A DNA stretch of 32,515 bases from Pseudomonas lactucae (GTDB taxonomy: Bacteria; Pseudomonadota; Gammaproteobacteria; Pseudomonadales; Pseudomonadaceae), in NCBI RefSeq assembly GCF_016937615.1, contig NZ_JAFHKI010000015.1, forward strand, positions 1-32,515, given 5' to 3'. This document shows positions 8,576-17,289 of the stretch, in pieces. How positions within the stretch are numbered: the first letter of the stretch is position 1; every line of letters starts with the position of its first letter. The notes beneath the pieces were generated by a model. That model worked only from the letters and a program-made list of their open reading frames with translations, did no database searches and had not been told where the DNA came from. Position numbers and translations under genes: made by a program.

Positions 8576-9535
8576 ATGACGACTACCGCCCCCCCGACCC
8601 CCAGCGTCCAGCTGCTTGAGGTCTCGCCGGAATATGCCGGCCAACGCATCGACAATTTTCTCCTGGCCAGGCTCAAAGGCGTGCCCAAGACCTTGATTTA
8701 TCGCATCTTGCGTAAAGGCGAAGTGCGCGTGAACAAGGGGCGGATCAAGCCCGAGTACAAGCTGCAGGCGGGCGATATCGTCCGTGTGCCGCCGGTACGC
8801 GTGCCTGAACGCGATGAGCCCGTGCCGCTGGCCCAGGGCCTGCTGCAACGCCTGGAAGCGTCGATTGTCTTCGAAGACAACAAGTTGATCGTGATCAACA
8901 AGCCGTGCGGCATTGCGGTTCACGGCGGCAGCGGTCTTAACTTCGGGGTGATCGAAGCGTTTCGTCAGTTGCGCCCCGATGCCAAGGAGCTTGAGCTTGT
9001 GCACCGCCTGGACCGTGACACTTCCGGCCTGCTGATGATCGCCAAGAAACGCAGCATGTTGCGCCACCTGCACACCGCCCTGCGTGGCGACGGCGTGGAC
9101 AAGCGCTACATGGCGCTGGTACGCGGCAACTGGGCCAGCTCGATTAAAAGCGTTCGCGCGCCGCTGCAGAAGAGCAACCTGCGTTCCGGCGAGCGCATGG
9201 TTGAAGTGGACGAGGAGGGCAAAGAGGCCCTGACCCTGTTCAAAGTGCTGCGCCGCTTCGGTGACTTTGCGACGATGGTCGAGGCCAAGCCGGTGACCGG
9301 GCGCACCCACCAGATTCGCGTGCACACCCTGCATGCGGGTCACTGCATTGCGGGCGATACCAAATACGGTGACGAGGGTTTCTCCAAGGAAATCCGCGAT
9401 CTGGGCGGCAAGCGCCTGTTCCTGCACGCCTACATGCTGACCGTGCCGCTGCCCGATGGTGGCGAATTGAAGCTGCAGGCGCCGGTCGATGAAATGTGGG
9501 CCAAGACCGTGGAGCGCCTGAGTGTCGCACCTTGA
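8576..9535 (+). CDS. rluC: 23S rRNA pseudouridine synthase RluC
   Basis: RluC converts three uridines of 23S rRNA (955, 2504 and 2580 in E. coli numbering) to pseudouridine. The 319-residue protein has an N-terminal S4 RNA-binding domain ([21 protein letters not shown], about residues 20-80). The RluA-family catalytic motif HRLDRDTSG follows, with the catalytic Asp at 146, then the conserved GRTHQIRVH block. Length and motifs match RluC, and the position beside divergent rne is the known arrangement in Pseudomonas and E. coli. The 3' end overlaps the next gene by 14 bases, suggesting translational coupling. Confidence 0.96.
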   Translation: MTTTAPPTPSVQLLEVSPEYAGQRIDNFLLARLKGVPKTLIYRILRKGEVRVNKGRIKPEYKLQAGDIVRVPPVRVPERDEPVPLAQGLLQRLEASIVFEDNKLIVINKPCGIAVHGGSGLNFGVIEAFRQLRPDAKELELVHRLDRDTSGLLMIAKKRSMLRHLHTALRGDGVDKRYMALVRGNWASSIKSVRAPLQKSNLRSGERMVEVDEEGKEALTLFKVLRRFGDFATMVEAKPVTGRTHQIRVHTLHAGHCIAGDTKYGDEGFSKEIRDLGGKRLFLHAYMLTVPLPDGGELKLQAPVDEMWAKTVERLSVAP

Positions 9536-10184
9536 CTACAAGCTGCTGATCTTTGATTGGGATGGCACCCTGTGTAATTCCATTGGTCGGATTGTCGAGT
9601 CGATGCACAGCGCTTCGATCCGCTCGGGCTTTGAGTTGTGCACTGACCTGGCGGTCAAAGGCATTATCGGCCTGGGCTTGCCTGAGGCGATCCGTACCTT
9701 GTATCCGCTGATCAGTGACGCTGAACTGGTAACGTTCCGCGACCATTACGCTGATCATTACATGGCGCTGGAGGCCACACCTTCGCCGTTGTTCGAGGGT
9801 GTGGTGCAGTCGCTGGAAACTTTTCGCGCCGAGGGCTATCACCTAGCCGTCGCGACCGGCAAGGCGCGTCGCGGGCTGGATCGGGTGCTCAAGGCGCATG
9901 GCTGGGAAGACTATTTCGATATCACCCGTGCGGCCGATGAAACTGCCAGCAAGCCGCACCCTCTGATGCTGGAGCAGATCCTGGCCCATTGCGGTGTGTC
10001 GCCGCGCCAGGCATTGATGGTGGGGGATGCGTCTTTTGACCTGATGATGGCGCGCAATGCGGGCATGGACAGTGTCGCGGTCACCTATGGGGCGCAGTCT
10101 GCCGAGGCGTTGCAGCCTTATGAGCCCAGGGTCACGATCGATCATTTTTCGCAATTGCAGGCCTGGCTCAGCCGGGCCCGATAA
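9522..10184 (+). CDS. HAD-superfamily phosphatase (phosphoglycolate phosphatase-like)
   Basis: The 220-residue soluble hydrolase has HAD motif [11 protein letters not shown], motif II around [13 protein letters not shown], and motif [21 protein letters not shown]. The cap is of the small alpha-helical type seen in Gph/PGMB-like enzymes. The GTG start at 9522 lies inside the end of rluC and gives [16 protein letters not shown]. Its neighbours rluC and sppA are the same in other Pseudomonas genomes. The physiological substrate cannot be deduced; dephosphorylation of a small phosphorylated metabolite is the family expectation. Confidence 0.88.
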   Translation: MSHLDYKLLIFDWDGTLCNSIGRIVESMHSASIRSGFELCTDLAVKGIIGLGLPEAIRTLYPLISDAELVTFRDHYADHYMALEATPSPLFEGVVQSLETFRAEGYHLAVATGKARRGLDRVLKAHGWEDYFDITRAADETASKPHPLMLEQILAHCGVSPRQALMVGDASFDLMMARNAGMDSVAVTYGAQSAEALQPYEPRVTIDHFSQLQAWLSRAR

Positions 10185-10207
10185 GTCTTAGCTGGGGTTG
10201 AAGGCAC

Positions 10208-11191
10208 ATGAGTGACGAGTGGAAAGCGCCCGAAAAGGCTGAAAACAGTGATGGCAAAAGCTGGAAGCTGCTGGAGAAAACCCTCCTGGCCAGCGTCCAG
10301 GAGCAGCGCCGCGCTCGGCGCTGGGGAATTTTCTTCAAACTGCTGACCTTTACTTACCTGTTGCTCATGCTGGCGCTGTTCAGTCCGCTGATGGACATGG
10401 AAAAAAGCGCGACCCGTGGCGCCCACTACACCGCCTTGATCGAGGTGCGTGGGGTGATTGCCGACAAGGAGCCGGCCAGCGCCGATAACATCGTCGGCAG
10501 CCTGCGTGCTGCGTTCGAGGACCCTAAGGTCAAGGGCGTGATCCTGCGTATCAACAGCCCGGGCGGCAGTCCGGTGCAGTCGGGTTATGTGTATGACGAG
10601 ATTCGTCGTCTGCGCGGGCTGCACCCTGATATCAAACTGTATGCGGTAATTTCCGACCTGGGCGCCTCGGGTGCCTATTACATTGCCAGCGCCGCTGACC
10701 AGATCTACGCCGACAAGGCCAGTCTGGTGGGCTCCATCGGTGTGACGGCGGCCGGTTACGGCTTTGTCGGCACCATGGAAAAGCTGGGTGTGGAGCGTCG
10801 CACCTACACCTCGGGCGAGCATAAGGCGTTCTTGGACCCGTTCCAGCCGCAAAAGGCGGATGAAACCCAGTTCTGGCAGGGCGTGCTCGATACCACTCAC
10901 CGCCAGTTCATCGCCAGCGTGAAGCAGGGGCGTGGGGATCGCCTGAAGGATAAGGAGCACCCGGAGCTGTTTTCCGGCCTGATCTGGTCGGGTGAGCAGG
11001 CATTGCCGCTGGGTTTGATCGATGGCCTGGGCAGTGCCAGTTCGGTGGCGCGGGATGTGATTGGCGAAAAAGATCTGGTGGATTTCACCGTTGAGGAATC
11101 GCCGTTTGATCGTTTTTCCAAAAAACTTGGTGCCAGCGTGGCCGAGAAGCTAGCCCTGTACATGGGCTTCCAGGGCCCGAGCCTGCGCTGA
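10208..11191 (+). CDS. sppA: Inner-membrane S49 peptidase, SppA-like
   Basis: The 327-residue membrane-anchored serine protease belongs to the SppA/S49 family, which digests signal peptides after their release. A charged N-terminus is followed by one transmembrane helix (about residues 37-58, IFFKLLTFTYLLLMLALF). The protease fold carries LRINSPGGSP, the nucleophile Ser154 in GASGAYYIASAAD, and the general-base Lys206 in GEHKAFLDPF. This is the short, single-domain form of about 330 residues, not the tandem-domain 600-residue E. coli SppA. It follows the HAD gene by 23 bases and is probably cotranscribed with it. Confidence 0.92.
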   Translation: MSDEWKAPEKAENSDGKSWKLLEKTLLASVQEQRRARRWGIFFKLLTFTYLLLMLALFSPLMDMEKSATRGAHYTALIEVRGVIADKEPASADNIVGSLRAAFEDPKVKGVILRINSPGGSPVQSGYVYDEIRRLRGLHPDIKLYAVISDLGASGAYYIASAADQIYADKASLVGSIGVTAAGYGFVGTMEKLGVERRTYTSGEHKAFLDPFQPQKADETQFWQGVLDTTHRQFIASVKQGRGDRLKDKEHPELFSGLIWSGEQALPLGLIDGLGSASSVARDVIGEKDLVDFTVEESPFDRFSKKLGASVAEKLALYMGFQGPSLR

Positions 11192-11213
11192 TAGCTCAAG
11201 CCTGCTGCAGATC

Positions 11214-11234
11214 AAATGTGGGAGGGGTGGGCTT
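11214..11234 (+). repeat. Degenerate single REP core
   Basis: AAATGTGGGAGGGGTGGGCTT resembles one arm of the REP elements at 106-185 and 29483-29518 but lacks its partner arm. It lies in the 41-base gap between the convergent sppA and maf stop codons. Confidence 0.5.
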
Positions 11235-11811
11235 AAGGGATCTGCACGCCTTCGGCCAGCAGCATGTCCACCAGTCGAATCAGAGGTAAACCGACGAGGC
11301 TGGTCGCGTCCGGGCCTTCGGTGCTCTGAAACAGGCTCACGCCGAGCCCCTCGGCCTTGAAGCTGCCTGCGCAGTCATAAGGCTGCTCGATCCGCAGATA
11401 GCGTTCGATACGCGCCGCATTCAGCTCGCGCATATGCACGGTAAAGGGAATGCAGTCGACCTGGCAGTGCCCCGTCTCGCTGTTGAGCAGCGCCAGCCCG
11501 GTGAGGAAGCTCACGCGCTGGCCGCTGGCCGCCAGCAGTTGTTCGCGAGCGTTCTCGAAGGTGTGAGGCTTGCCGATGATCCGGCCTTCCAGTGTGGCGA
11601 CCTGATCGGAGCCAATGATAAGGTGCCCTGGATGGCTGGCGGCAAGCGCACGGGCCTTCTCTTCGGCCAGGCGCCTGACCAGCGCCTCGGCGGGCTCGTT
11701 GGCCAGGTGGCCTTCGTCGATATCCGGCGAGCTGCAGATGAACGGCAGGTGCAGGCGGCTGAGCAATTCCCGGCGATAAACCGAGCTGGAAGCAAGTAAT
11801 AAAGGCAGCAT
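11233..11811 (-). CDS. maf: Maf-family nucleotide pyrophosphatase (YceF-like, 7-methyl-GTP type)
   Basis: Maf proteins hydrolyse non-canonical nucleoside triphosphates to the monophosphate and pyrophosphate. The 192-residue protein shows LLLASSSVYRRELLSRL, SPDIDE, the lysine-bearing EEKARALA helix and GSDQVATLEG. E. coli yceF, next to yceD-rpmF, acts on 7-methyl-GTP, and the same neighbours here favour that subgroup over the dTTP/UTP type. The start is ATG 11811: AAGGAG lies six bases before it but directly touches the alternative ATG at 11817. It is divergent from the yceD-rpmF operon. Confidence 0.93.
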   Translation of the reverse strand: MLPLLLASSSVYRRELLSRLHLPFICSSPDIDEGHLANEPAEALVRRLAEEKARALAASHPGHLIIGSDQVATLEGRIIGKPHTFENAREQLLAASGQRVSFLTGLALLNSETGHCQVDCIPFTVHMRELNAARIERYLRIEQPYDCAGSFKAEGLGVSLFQSTEGPDATSLVGLPLIRLVDMLLAEGVQIP

Positions 11812-11879
11812 GGGCATCTCCTTAAGGCCGCTGCGGATTCTAGCGGGGCGACCGGCTGACGCACAGGGCTGAATTTCCT

Positions 11880-11907
11880 TTGACATGGCCGGGTGCATCC
11901 CTATAAT
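11880..11907 (+). promoter_or_regulatory. Consensus sigma-70 promoter of the yceD-rpmF-plsX-fab operon
   Basis: TTGACA (11880-11885) and TATAAT (11902-11907) are both perfect hexamers, 16 bases apart. The expected start of transcription (11912-11915) is only two to five bases before the yceD ATG at 11917, so the transcript would be almost leaderless. Confidence 0.88.
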
Positions 11908-11916
11908 GCTGCGCCT

Positions 11917-12447
11917 ATGTTGAATGACCCGATTCCACCTCACGTTGACCCGCGCAAATTGGCTGATCGTGGCACCACCCTCCAAGGTGAAGTGCTGCTG
12001 GCCGATTTGGAGAGACTCTGCGACCCGCTTTCCGACACTGTCGGTACGGTGCAGGCCAAATTCGTTTTTGAACGAGATGAACGTAAATCTGTGGTAATCC
12101 ACAGCGTTATCGACACCGAAGTCAAAATGGTTTGCCAGCGTTGTCTTGAGCTGGTCACCCTGCCGATCCACAGCGAATGCAGTTATGCTGTGGTGAAAGA
12201 GGGTGCGAATACCCAGTCGTTGCCGAAAGGTTATGACGTGCTGGAACTGGGCGAAGATCCATTGGATCTGCATGCACTGATCGAGGAGGAGCTTTTGCTC
12301 GCCTTGCCCATTGTGCCTGCTCATCATCCGGAAGAATGCCAGCAGCCGGAGGGTCTCGATGACGAGGCCGAGCCGAGCGAGGACGAGGTAACGCGGTCCA
12401 ACCCGTTCAGTGTATTGGCGCAGTTAAAGCGTGACCCAAACGTTTAG
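11917..12447 (+). CDS. yceD: YceD/DUF177 family protein (23S rRNA accumulation protein)
   Basis: This 176-residue DUF177 protein is nearly always encoded directly before rpmF. Its plant and bacterial relatives are needed for normal 23S rRNA accumulation. Visible features are MVCQRCLELVTLPI with a CxxC that is typical of the family, a conserved histidine/cysteine segment HSECSYAVV, and an acidic C-terminal part ending in NPFSVLAQLKRDP. The start at ATG 11917 gives MLNDPIPPHVDPRKLADRG. No Shine-Dalgarno sequence can fit between the promoter and this ATG. A single 13-base gap separates it from rpmF. Confidence 0.92.
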   Translation: MLNDPIPPHVDPRKLADRGTTLQGEVLLADLERLCDPLSDTVGTVQAKFVFERDERKSVVIHSVIDTEVKMVCQRCLELVTLPIHSECSYAVVKEGANTQSLPKGYDVLELGEDPLDLHALIEEELLLALPIVPAHHPEECQQPEGLDDEAEPSEDEVTRSNPFSVLAQLKRDPNV

Positions 12448-12460
12448 GAGTTAATCAATT

Positions 12461-12643
12461 ATGGCTGTTCAGCAGAACAAAAAATCCCGCTCCGCCCGTG
12501 ACATGCGCCGTTCGCACGACGCTCTCGAGGCTAGCACCCTGTCCGTGGAAAAGACCACTGGTGAAGTTCACCTGCGTCACCACGTATCGCCAGAAGGCGT
12601 ATACCGTGGCCGTAAAGTGATCGACAAGGGCGCTGACGAGTAA
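12461..12643 (+). CDS. rpmF: 50S ribosomal protein L32
   Basis: The 60-residue basic protein [20 protein letters not shown] is unmistakable L32. It lacks the zinc-binding cysteines found in some bacterial L32 forms, as is usual in Proteobacteria. A strong Shine-Dalgarno, TTAGGAGTTAA, precedes the ATG. That motif is also part of the segment matched by the antisense core of the predicted RgsA sRNA (see findings). plsX starts four bases after its stop codon. Confidence 0.98.
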
Positions 12644-12647
12644 TCAC

Positions 12648-13658
12648 TTGTCTGCTCAAGTCATCGCGATTGACGCAATGGGCGGGGACTTCGGTCCCCG
12701 CAGCATTGTTCAGGCCTGCATTGCCAGCCTGTCTGCAACACCCTCGCTGCACCTGACCCTCGTCGGTCAACCCTCCCTTCTTGAAGCACTGATTGCCAGC
12801 CATCCGGTTGTGGATCGCGCGCGCCTGACGATTACGCCGGCCAGCGAAACCATCACCATGGATGAAAAACCGGCGACGGCCCTGCGCGGCAAACCCGACT
12901 CCTCCATGCGTGTGGCGTTGGAGTTATTGCGTGATGGCAAGGTGCAAGCCTGTGTCAGTGCCGGCAATACCGGGGCCTTGATGGCGTTGTCGCGGCATGT
13001 GCTCAAGACATTGCCGGGGATTGACCGGCCGGCGATGGTGGCGGCGATTCCGACGCAGAAAGGCTATTGCCAGCTGTTGGACCTGGGGGCGAACGTCGAT
13101 TGCAGCGCCGAGCACCTGTTTCAATTTGCCGTGATGGGCTCGGTGGCCGCCGAAGCGTTGGGGGTCGCCCGTCCGCGGGTGGCTTTGCTCAATATCGGCA
13201 CCGAAGACATCAAGGGCAACCAGCAAGTCAAGCTCGCCGCCACCTTGCTGCAGGGCGCGCGAGGCTTGAACTACATCGGTTTTGTCGAAGGTGACGGTTT
13301 GTACCGGGGCGAGGCCGATGTGGTGGTGTGTGACGGGTTTGTCGGCAATATCCTGCTCAAATCCAGTGAGGGCCTGGCGACCATGATCGCCACGCGCATC
13401 GAGGCATTGTTCAGGCGGAATCTGGCCTCGCGGCTGGTCGGCTTGCTGGCGCTGCCGTTGATGCGTCGCCTGCAGGCCGACCTGGCCCCGGCGCGGCATA
13501 ACGGCGCGAGTTTCCTGGGGTTGCAGGGCATTGTGGTGAAAAGCCATGGCGCGGCCGGTGTGGAAGGCTTCCAGAGTGCGATTGCGCGGGCCTTGATCGA
13601 GATCCAGGAAAACCTGCCGCAACGCTTGCACGGCCGTCTTGAGGACCTGTTGCCTTAG
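12648..13658 (+). CDS. plsX: Phosphate acyltransferase PlsX
   Basis: PlsX makes acyl-phosphate from acyl-ACP, the donor for PlsY in phospholipid synthesis; it is a peripheral membrane enzyme. The 336-residue protein has [13 protein letters not shown] at the N-terminus, [25 protein letters not shown], and [18 protein letters not shown], all family signatures. The start is TTG 12648, four bases after the rpmF stop. No ATG is available upstream of the conserved [10 protein letters not shown] block, so the rare start codon is likely genuine and may lower expression relative to rpmF. Confidence 0.96.
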   Translation: MSAQVIAIDAMGGDFGPRSIVQACIASLSATPSLHLTLVGQPSLLEALIASHPVVDRARLTITPASETITMDEKPATALRGKPDSSMRVALELLRDGKVQACVSAGNTGALMALSRHVLKTLPGIDRPAMVAAIPTQKGYCQLLDLGANVDCSAEHLFQFAVMGSVAAEALGVARPRVALLNIGTEDIKGNQQVKLAATLLQGARGLNYIGFVEGDGLYRGEADVVVCDGFVGNILLKSSEGLATMIATRIEALFRRNLASRLVGLLALPLMRRLQADLAPARHNGASFLGLQGIVVKSHGAAGVEGFQSAIARALIEIQENLPQRLHGRLEDLLP

Positions 13659-13798
13659 GCGAATCGGCCCGGTAGTGCTTAAATGTGACCGGCCAGTTCA
13701 ATTGACCATCCAATCTGTCAGTTTCGTGCGCTCCCATCATTCATTTTAAGATCGGGAGCGACTATTTCCGACGACCCGATCATTTAGGGGCTTGTTAA

Positions 13799-14737
13799 AT
13801 GTCTACATCCCTCGCATTCGTCTTTCCAGGGCAGGGTTCGCAGTCCCTCGGCATGTTGGCCGAGCTGGGCGCGCAATACCCGCTGATCCTGGACACCTTC
13901 AAGGAAGCTTCCGATGCCCTGGGTTACGACCTGTGGGCGCTGACCCAGCAAGGGCCGGAAGAACAACTCAATCAAACCGATAAAACCCAACCGGCCATCC
14001 TGACCGCTTCGATCGCCCTGTGGCGCTTGTGGCTGGCCGAAGGTGGCGCGCGTCCGGCATTCGTTGCCGGTCACAGCCTGGGCGAATACAGCGCCCTGGT
14101 TGCCGCCGGTAGCCTGACCCTGGGTGAGGCGGTCAAGCTGGTCGAGCGTCGTGGTCAACTGATGCAGGACGCTGTTCCGGCGGGGCAGGGCGGCATGGCC
14201 GCTATCCTGGGCCTGGACGACGCGGTGGTGATCGAAGCCTGTGCCGAAGCGGCCCAGGGCGAAGTGGTCAGCGCGGTGAACTTCAATTCCCCGGGCCAGG
14301 TGGTGATCGCCGGCGCCAAGGCGGCTGTCGAGCGTGCCATCGAAGGCTGCAAGGCCCGTGGCGCCAAGCGCGCGTTGCCGTTGCCGGTGAGCGTGCCGTC
14401 GCACTGCGAGCTGATGCGTCCGGCGGCCGAGCGCTTTGCCGAGTCCATTGCTGCCATCAATTGGCAGGCGCCGCAGATCCCGTTGGTGCAGAACGTCAGC
14501 GCGGCCGTTGCCGCCGACCTCGAAACCCTCAAGCGTGATCTGCTGGAGCAGCTCTACAAGCCGGTGCGCTGGGTTGAATCGGTCCAGGCCCTGGCTGCCA
14601 ACGGCGCCACCGAGCTGGTCGAGTGCGGCCCGGGCAAGGTCCTGGCAGGCCTCAACAAGCGCTGTGCTGATGGCGTGTCGACCGCTAACCTCAATACCCC
14701 TGAAGCCTTCGCTGCCGCTCGCGCGGCACTGGCCTGA
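13799..14737 (+). CDS. fabD: Malonyl-CoA:ACP transacylase FabD
   Basis: FabD loads malonyl groups onto acyl carrier protein for fatty-acid elongation. The 312-residue protein carries FVFPGQGSQSLGM at the N-terminus, the nucleophile Ser93 in GHSLGEYSALVAAG, the substrate arginine in VERRGQLMQ, and the second active-site histidine in PVSVPSHCELM. Length matches the family. It follows plsX after a 140-base gap that may hold an additional promoter, although no clear hexamers were found there. The Shine-Dalgarno is TAGGGG. Confidence 0.97.
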   Translation: MSTSLAFVFPGQGSQSLGMLAELGAQYPLILDTFKEASDALGYDLWALTQQGPEEQLNQTDKTQPAILTASIALWRLWLAEGGARPAFVAGHSLGEYSALVAAGSLTLGEAVKLVERRGQLMQDAVPAGQGGMAAILGLDDAVVIEACAEAAQGEVVSAVNFNSPGQVVIAGAKAAVERAIEGCKARGAKRALPLPVSVPSHCELMRPAAERFAESIAAINWQAPQIPLVQNVSAAVAADLETLKRDLLEQLYKPVRWVESVQALAANGATELVECGPGKVLAGLNKRCADGVSTANLNTPEAFAAARAALA

Positions 14738-14761
14738 ATCCCTTACTTAGGAGAAGCCTGC

Positions 14762-15505
14762 ATGAGTCTGCAAGGTAAAGTTGCATTGGTTACCGGCGCA
14801 AGCCGCGGCATTGGCCAGGCGATCGCCCTGGAACTGGGCCGTCAGGGCGCCGTTGTGATCGGTACCGCCACGTCCGCCTCGGGCGCCGAGCGTATCGCCG
14901 CGACCCTCAAGGAAAACGGCGTTGAAGGCACCGGTCTTGAACTGAATGTGACCAATGATGAATCCGTCGCCGCCGTGCTGGCTGCCATCACTGCACAGTT
15001 TGGCGCGCCCGCAATCCTGGTGAATAACGCCGGCATCACCCGCGATAACCTGATGATGCGCATGAAAGACGACGAGTGGTACGACGTGGTCGATACCAAC
15101 CTGAACAGTCTGTTTCGCCTGTCCAAGGGCGTTTTGCGTGGCATGACCAAGGCGCGTTGGGGTCGAATTATCAATATTGGCTCCGTAGTGGGTGCCATGG
15201 GCAATGCAGGCCAAGTAAACTATGCAGCCGCCAAGGCCGGTCTGGAAGGTTTCAGTCGGGCACTGGCGCGTGAAGTCGGTTCGCGGTCGATTACGGTCAA
15301 CTCGGTGGCCCCAGGGTTCATCGACACCGATATGACCCGCGAACTGCCGGAAGCACAGCGTGAAGCCTTGCTGACGCAGATTCCGCTGGGCCGTCTGGGC
15401 CAGGCTCAAGAGATCGCGAATGTGGTCACTTTCCTGGCATCCGACGGTGCGGCATACGTGACTGGGGCTACAATCCCGGTGAACGGCGGGATGTACATGA
15501 GTTAA
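14762..15505 (+). CDS. fabG: 3-oxoacyl-[acyl-carrier-protein] reductase FabG
   Basis: FabG reduces 3-oxoacyl-ACP with NADPH. The 247-residue short-chain dehydrogenase has the cofactor motif TGASRGIGQA, the NNAGITRD block, catalytic Ser141 in INIGSVVG, and Tyr154/Lys158 in NYAAAKAG. The ending VTGATIPVNGGMYM is characteristic of FabG. The Shine-Dalgarno TTAGGAG sits 8 bases before the ATG, and the gene follows fabD closely, so both are expected on one transcript. Confidence 0.97.
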   Translation: MSLQGKVALVTGASRGIGQAIALELGRQGAVVIGTATSASGAERIAATLKENGVEGTGLELNVTNDESVAAVLAAITAQFGAPAILVNNAGITRDNLMMRMKDDEWYDVVDTNLNSLFRLSKGVLRGMTKARWGRIINIGSVVGAMGNAGQVNYAAAKAGLEGFSRALAREVGSRSITVNSVAPGFIDTDMTRELPEAQREALLTQIPLGRLGQAQEIANVVTFLASDGAAYVTGATIPVNGGMYMS

Positions 15506-15580
15506 ATTGTGACGGATCGCTTCAAAAAAATGTAATACGAGCTGTCTAAAATCCGTTATAAAGCTGCAACTTAATTTATA

Positions 15581-15659
15581 GGCCGGTGGCCGAGCGGGTA
15601 CAGGGTGAAGCTTTCAGTTGAAAAGCTGAAATGGCTTTCTATACACTTACCCACTGGCC
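15581..15659 (+). ncRNA. Structured leader element upstream of acpP (long imperfect hairpin)
   Basis: A 79-base stretch folds on paper into one long hairpin. GGCCGGT (15581-15587) pairs with ACTGGCC (15653-15659), GGGTA (15596-15600) with TACCC (15648-15652), GTG with CAC (15644-15646), a GAAGC/GCTTTC helix follows, and TTTCAG (15612-15617) pairs with CTGAAA (15626-15631) around an eight-base loop. The 5' part, with GGCCGAGCGG, resembles a tRNA D-arm, but no T-arm or CCA end is present. It lies between fabG and acpP and could be an mRNA leader, a processing site or a separate small RNA. Confidence 0.4.
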
Positions 15660-15696
15660 AGCTGCCTGAATTTGTCCATTAGGAGTTAAACAAGGT

Positions 15697-15933
15697 ATGA
15701 GCACCATCGAAGAGCGCGTCAAGAAAATCGTCGCCGAGCAACTGGGCGTTAAGGAAGAAGAAGTGGTCAACACGGCTTCCTTCGTAGAAGACCTGGGTGC
15801 CGATTCCCTTGACACCGTTGAGCTGGTGATGGCTCTGGAAGAGGAATTCGAGACCGAAATCCCGGACGAAGAAGCTGAAAAAATCACTACTGTTCAAGCT
15901 GCCATCGACTACGTTACCAGCCATCAGGCGTAA
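15697..15933 (+). CDS. acpP: Acyl carrier protein
   Basis: This 78-residue acidic protein carries growing acyl chains on a phosphopantetheine arm attached at Ser37 in [19 protein letters not shown]. The N-terminus [18 protein letters not shown] is typical. The Shine-Dalgarno region (TTAGGAG, 15679-15685) stands 11 bases before ATG 15697. The segment 15676-15695 around it is matched by the antisense core of the minus-strand sRNA locus at 21728-21845, with one mismatch in twenty. A strong terminator lies directly after the gene, which fits the need for much more AcpP than FabF. Confidence 0.98.
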   Translation: MSTIEERVKKIVAEQLGVKEEEVVNTASFVEDLGADSLDTVELVMALEEEFETEIPDEEAEKITTVQAAIDYVTSHQA

Positions 15934-15962
15934 TAGTTTGTAGTCGTCGCTTGCTGTCAGGG

Positions 15963-15999
15963 AAAAACCGCACTGCTGTAACGGCGTGCGGTTTTTTCT
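15963..15999 (+). terminator. Rho-independent terminator after acpP
   Basis: AAAAACCGCAC (15963-15973) pairs with GTGCGGTTTTTT (15986-15996) around a 12-base loop, followed by further pyrimidines. It is only 45 bases upstream of the fabF start codon, so fabF would depend on read-through unless a promoter is hidden within the gap. Confidence 0.88.
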
Positions 16000-16044
16000 T
16001 TAGCGGCGATGAAAAAGTGTCGTCATTAGAAAAAGGAGAGTGCT

Positions 16045-17289
16045 GTGTCGCGTAGACGCGTCGTAGTCACCGGTATGGGTATGTTGTCGCCACTGGGTAC
16101 GGATGTGCCGAGCAGTTGGCAGGGCATTCTGGCTGGCCGCAGTGGTATTGGTCTGATCGAACACACGGACCTTTCTGCCTATTCCACCCGTTTCGGCGGC
16201 TCGGTAAAGGGGTTCAATGTCGAGGAATATCTCTCGATCAAAGAGTCCCGCAAACTCGACCTGTTCATTCAATACGGCCTGGCAGCCGGTTTTCAGGCCG
16301 TGCGTAACGCCGGGCTGGAAGTCACCGACGCCAACCGTGAGCGCATTGGCGTGGCCATGGGGTCGGGTATTGGCGGTCTGACCAATATCGAAGAAACCAG
16401 CCGCATCCTGCACGAGACCGGCCCGCGTCGAATTTCACCGTTCTTCGTGCCCGGCTCGATCATCAATATGATTTCCGGTTTCCTGTCCATCCACCTGGGC
16501 GCGCAGGGGCCTAACTACGCGATTGCCACGGCGTGCACCACGGGCACCCACTGCATCGGCATGGCGGCACGCAACATCGCCTATGACGAAGCGGATGTGA
16601 TGATTGCCGGCGGCGCCGAAATGGCTGCCTGCGGCCTGGGCATGGGCGGCTTTGGCGCGTCCCGTGCACTGTCGACCCGCAACGACGAACCGGCGCGTGC
16701 CAGCCGTCCGTGGGACAAGGGCCGAGATGGCTTTGTGCTGTCCGACGGCGCCGGTGCCCTGGTCCTGGAAGAGTTGGAGCACGCCAAGGCGCGTGGCGCC
16801 ACCATTTACGCCGAGCTGATCGGCTTCGGCATGAGCGGCGACGCCTACCACATGACTTCGCCACCGTCCGACGGTGCCGGTGCTGCGCGTTGCATCACCA
16901 ACGCCCTGCGCGATGCGAAGGTGAACGCGGACCAGGTGCAATACATCAATGCCCATGGCACCTCGACCCCGACCGGCGACCTGGCGGAAGCCCAGGCCAT
17001 CAAGTCGGTGTTCGGTGAGCATGCCTACAAGCTGGCGGTCAGTTCCACCAAGTCCATGACCGGCCACCTGTTGGGTGCGGCGGGCGCGGTCGAAGCAATC
17101 TTCAGTGTGATGGCCATCAAGGACCAGGTCGCTCCGCCGACCATCAACCTGGATGAGCCGGACGAAGGCTGCGACCTCAACTTCGTGCCGCACGAAGCGC
17201 AACCGATGCCGATCGATGTGTCGATCTCCAACTCCTTCGGGTTTGGTGGCACCAACGGTTCCCTGGTGTTCCGCCGGTTCGCCGAGTGA
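16045..17289 (+). CDS. fabF: 3-oxoacyl-ACP synthase II FabF
   Basis: FabF condenses malonyl-ACP with acyl-ACP and controls the elongation of unsaturated chains. The 414-residue protein has the Cys-His-His triad: Cys164 in [13 protein letters not shown], His304 in [11 protein letters not shown] and His341 in [12 protein letters not shown]. The ending [15 protein letters not shown] is conserved. GTG 16045 is chosen because AAAAGGAGAG stands just before it and it gives the expected [12 protein letters not shown]. The stop codon overlaps the pabC ATG by one base. Confidence 0.97.
   Translation: MSRRRVVVTGMGMLSPLGTDVPSSWQGILAGRSGIGLIEHTDLSAYSTRFGGSVKGFNVEEYLSIKESRKLDLFIQYGLAAGFQAVRNAGLEVTDANRERIGVAMGSGIGGLTNIEETSRILHETGPRRISPFFVPGSIINMISGFLSIHLGAQGPNYAIATACTTGTHCIGMAARNIAYDEADVMIAGGAEMAACGLGMGGFGASRALSTRNDEPARASRPWDKGRDGFVLSDGAGALVLEELEHAKARGATIYAELIGFGMSGDAYHMTSPPSDGAGAARCITNALRDAKVNADQVQYINAHGTSTPTGDLAEAQAIKSVFGEHAYKLAVSSTKSMTGHLLGAAGAVEAIFSVMAIKDQVAPPTINLDEPDEGCDLNFVPHEAQPMPIDVSISNSFGFGGTNGSLVFRRFAE

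Noticed and set aside
8389..8688. A 99-codon minus-strand frame spanning the rne promoter and the start of rluC
   Set aside because: It runs against the rluC coding region and over the predicted rne promoter, without a ribosome-binding site.
15581..15665. A tRNA gene between fabG and acpP (the GGCCGAGCGG stretch looks like a D-arm)
   Set aside because: No T-arm with GTTCRA, no CCA end, and the middle hairpin has no proper anticodon loop. It is kept instead as a structured leader.
16435..17202. A 255-codon minus-strand frame opposite fabF
   Set aside because: FabF carries its full active-site triad in the other strand; the antisense frame is a codon-bias artefact.
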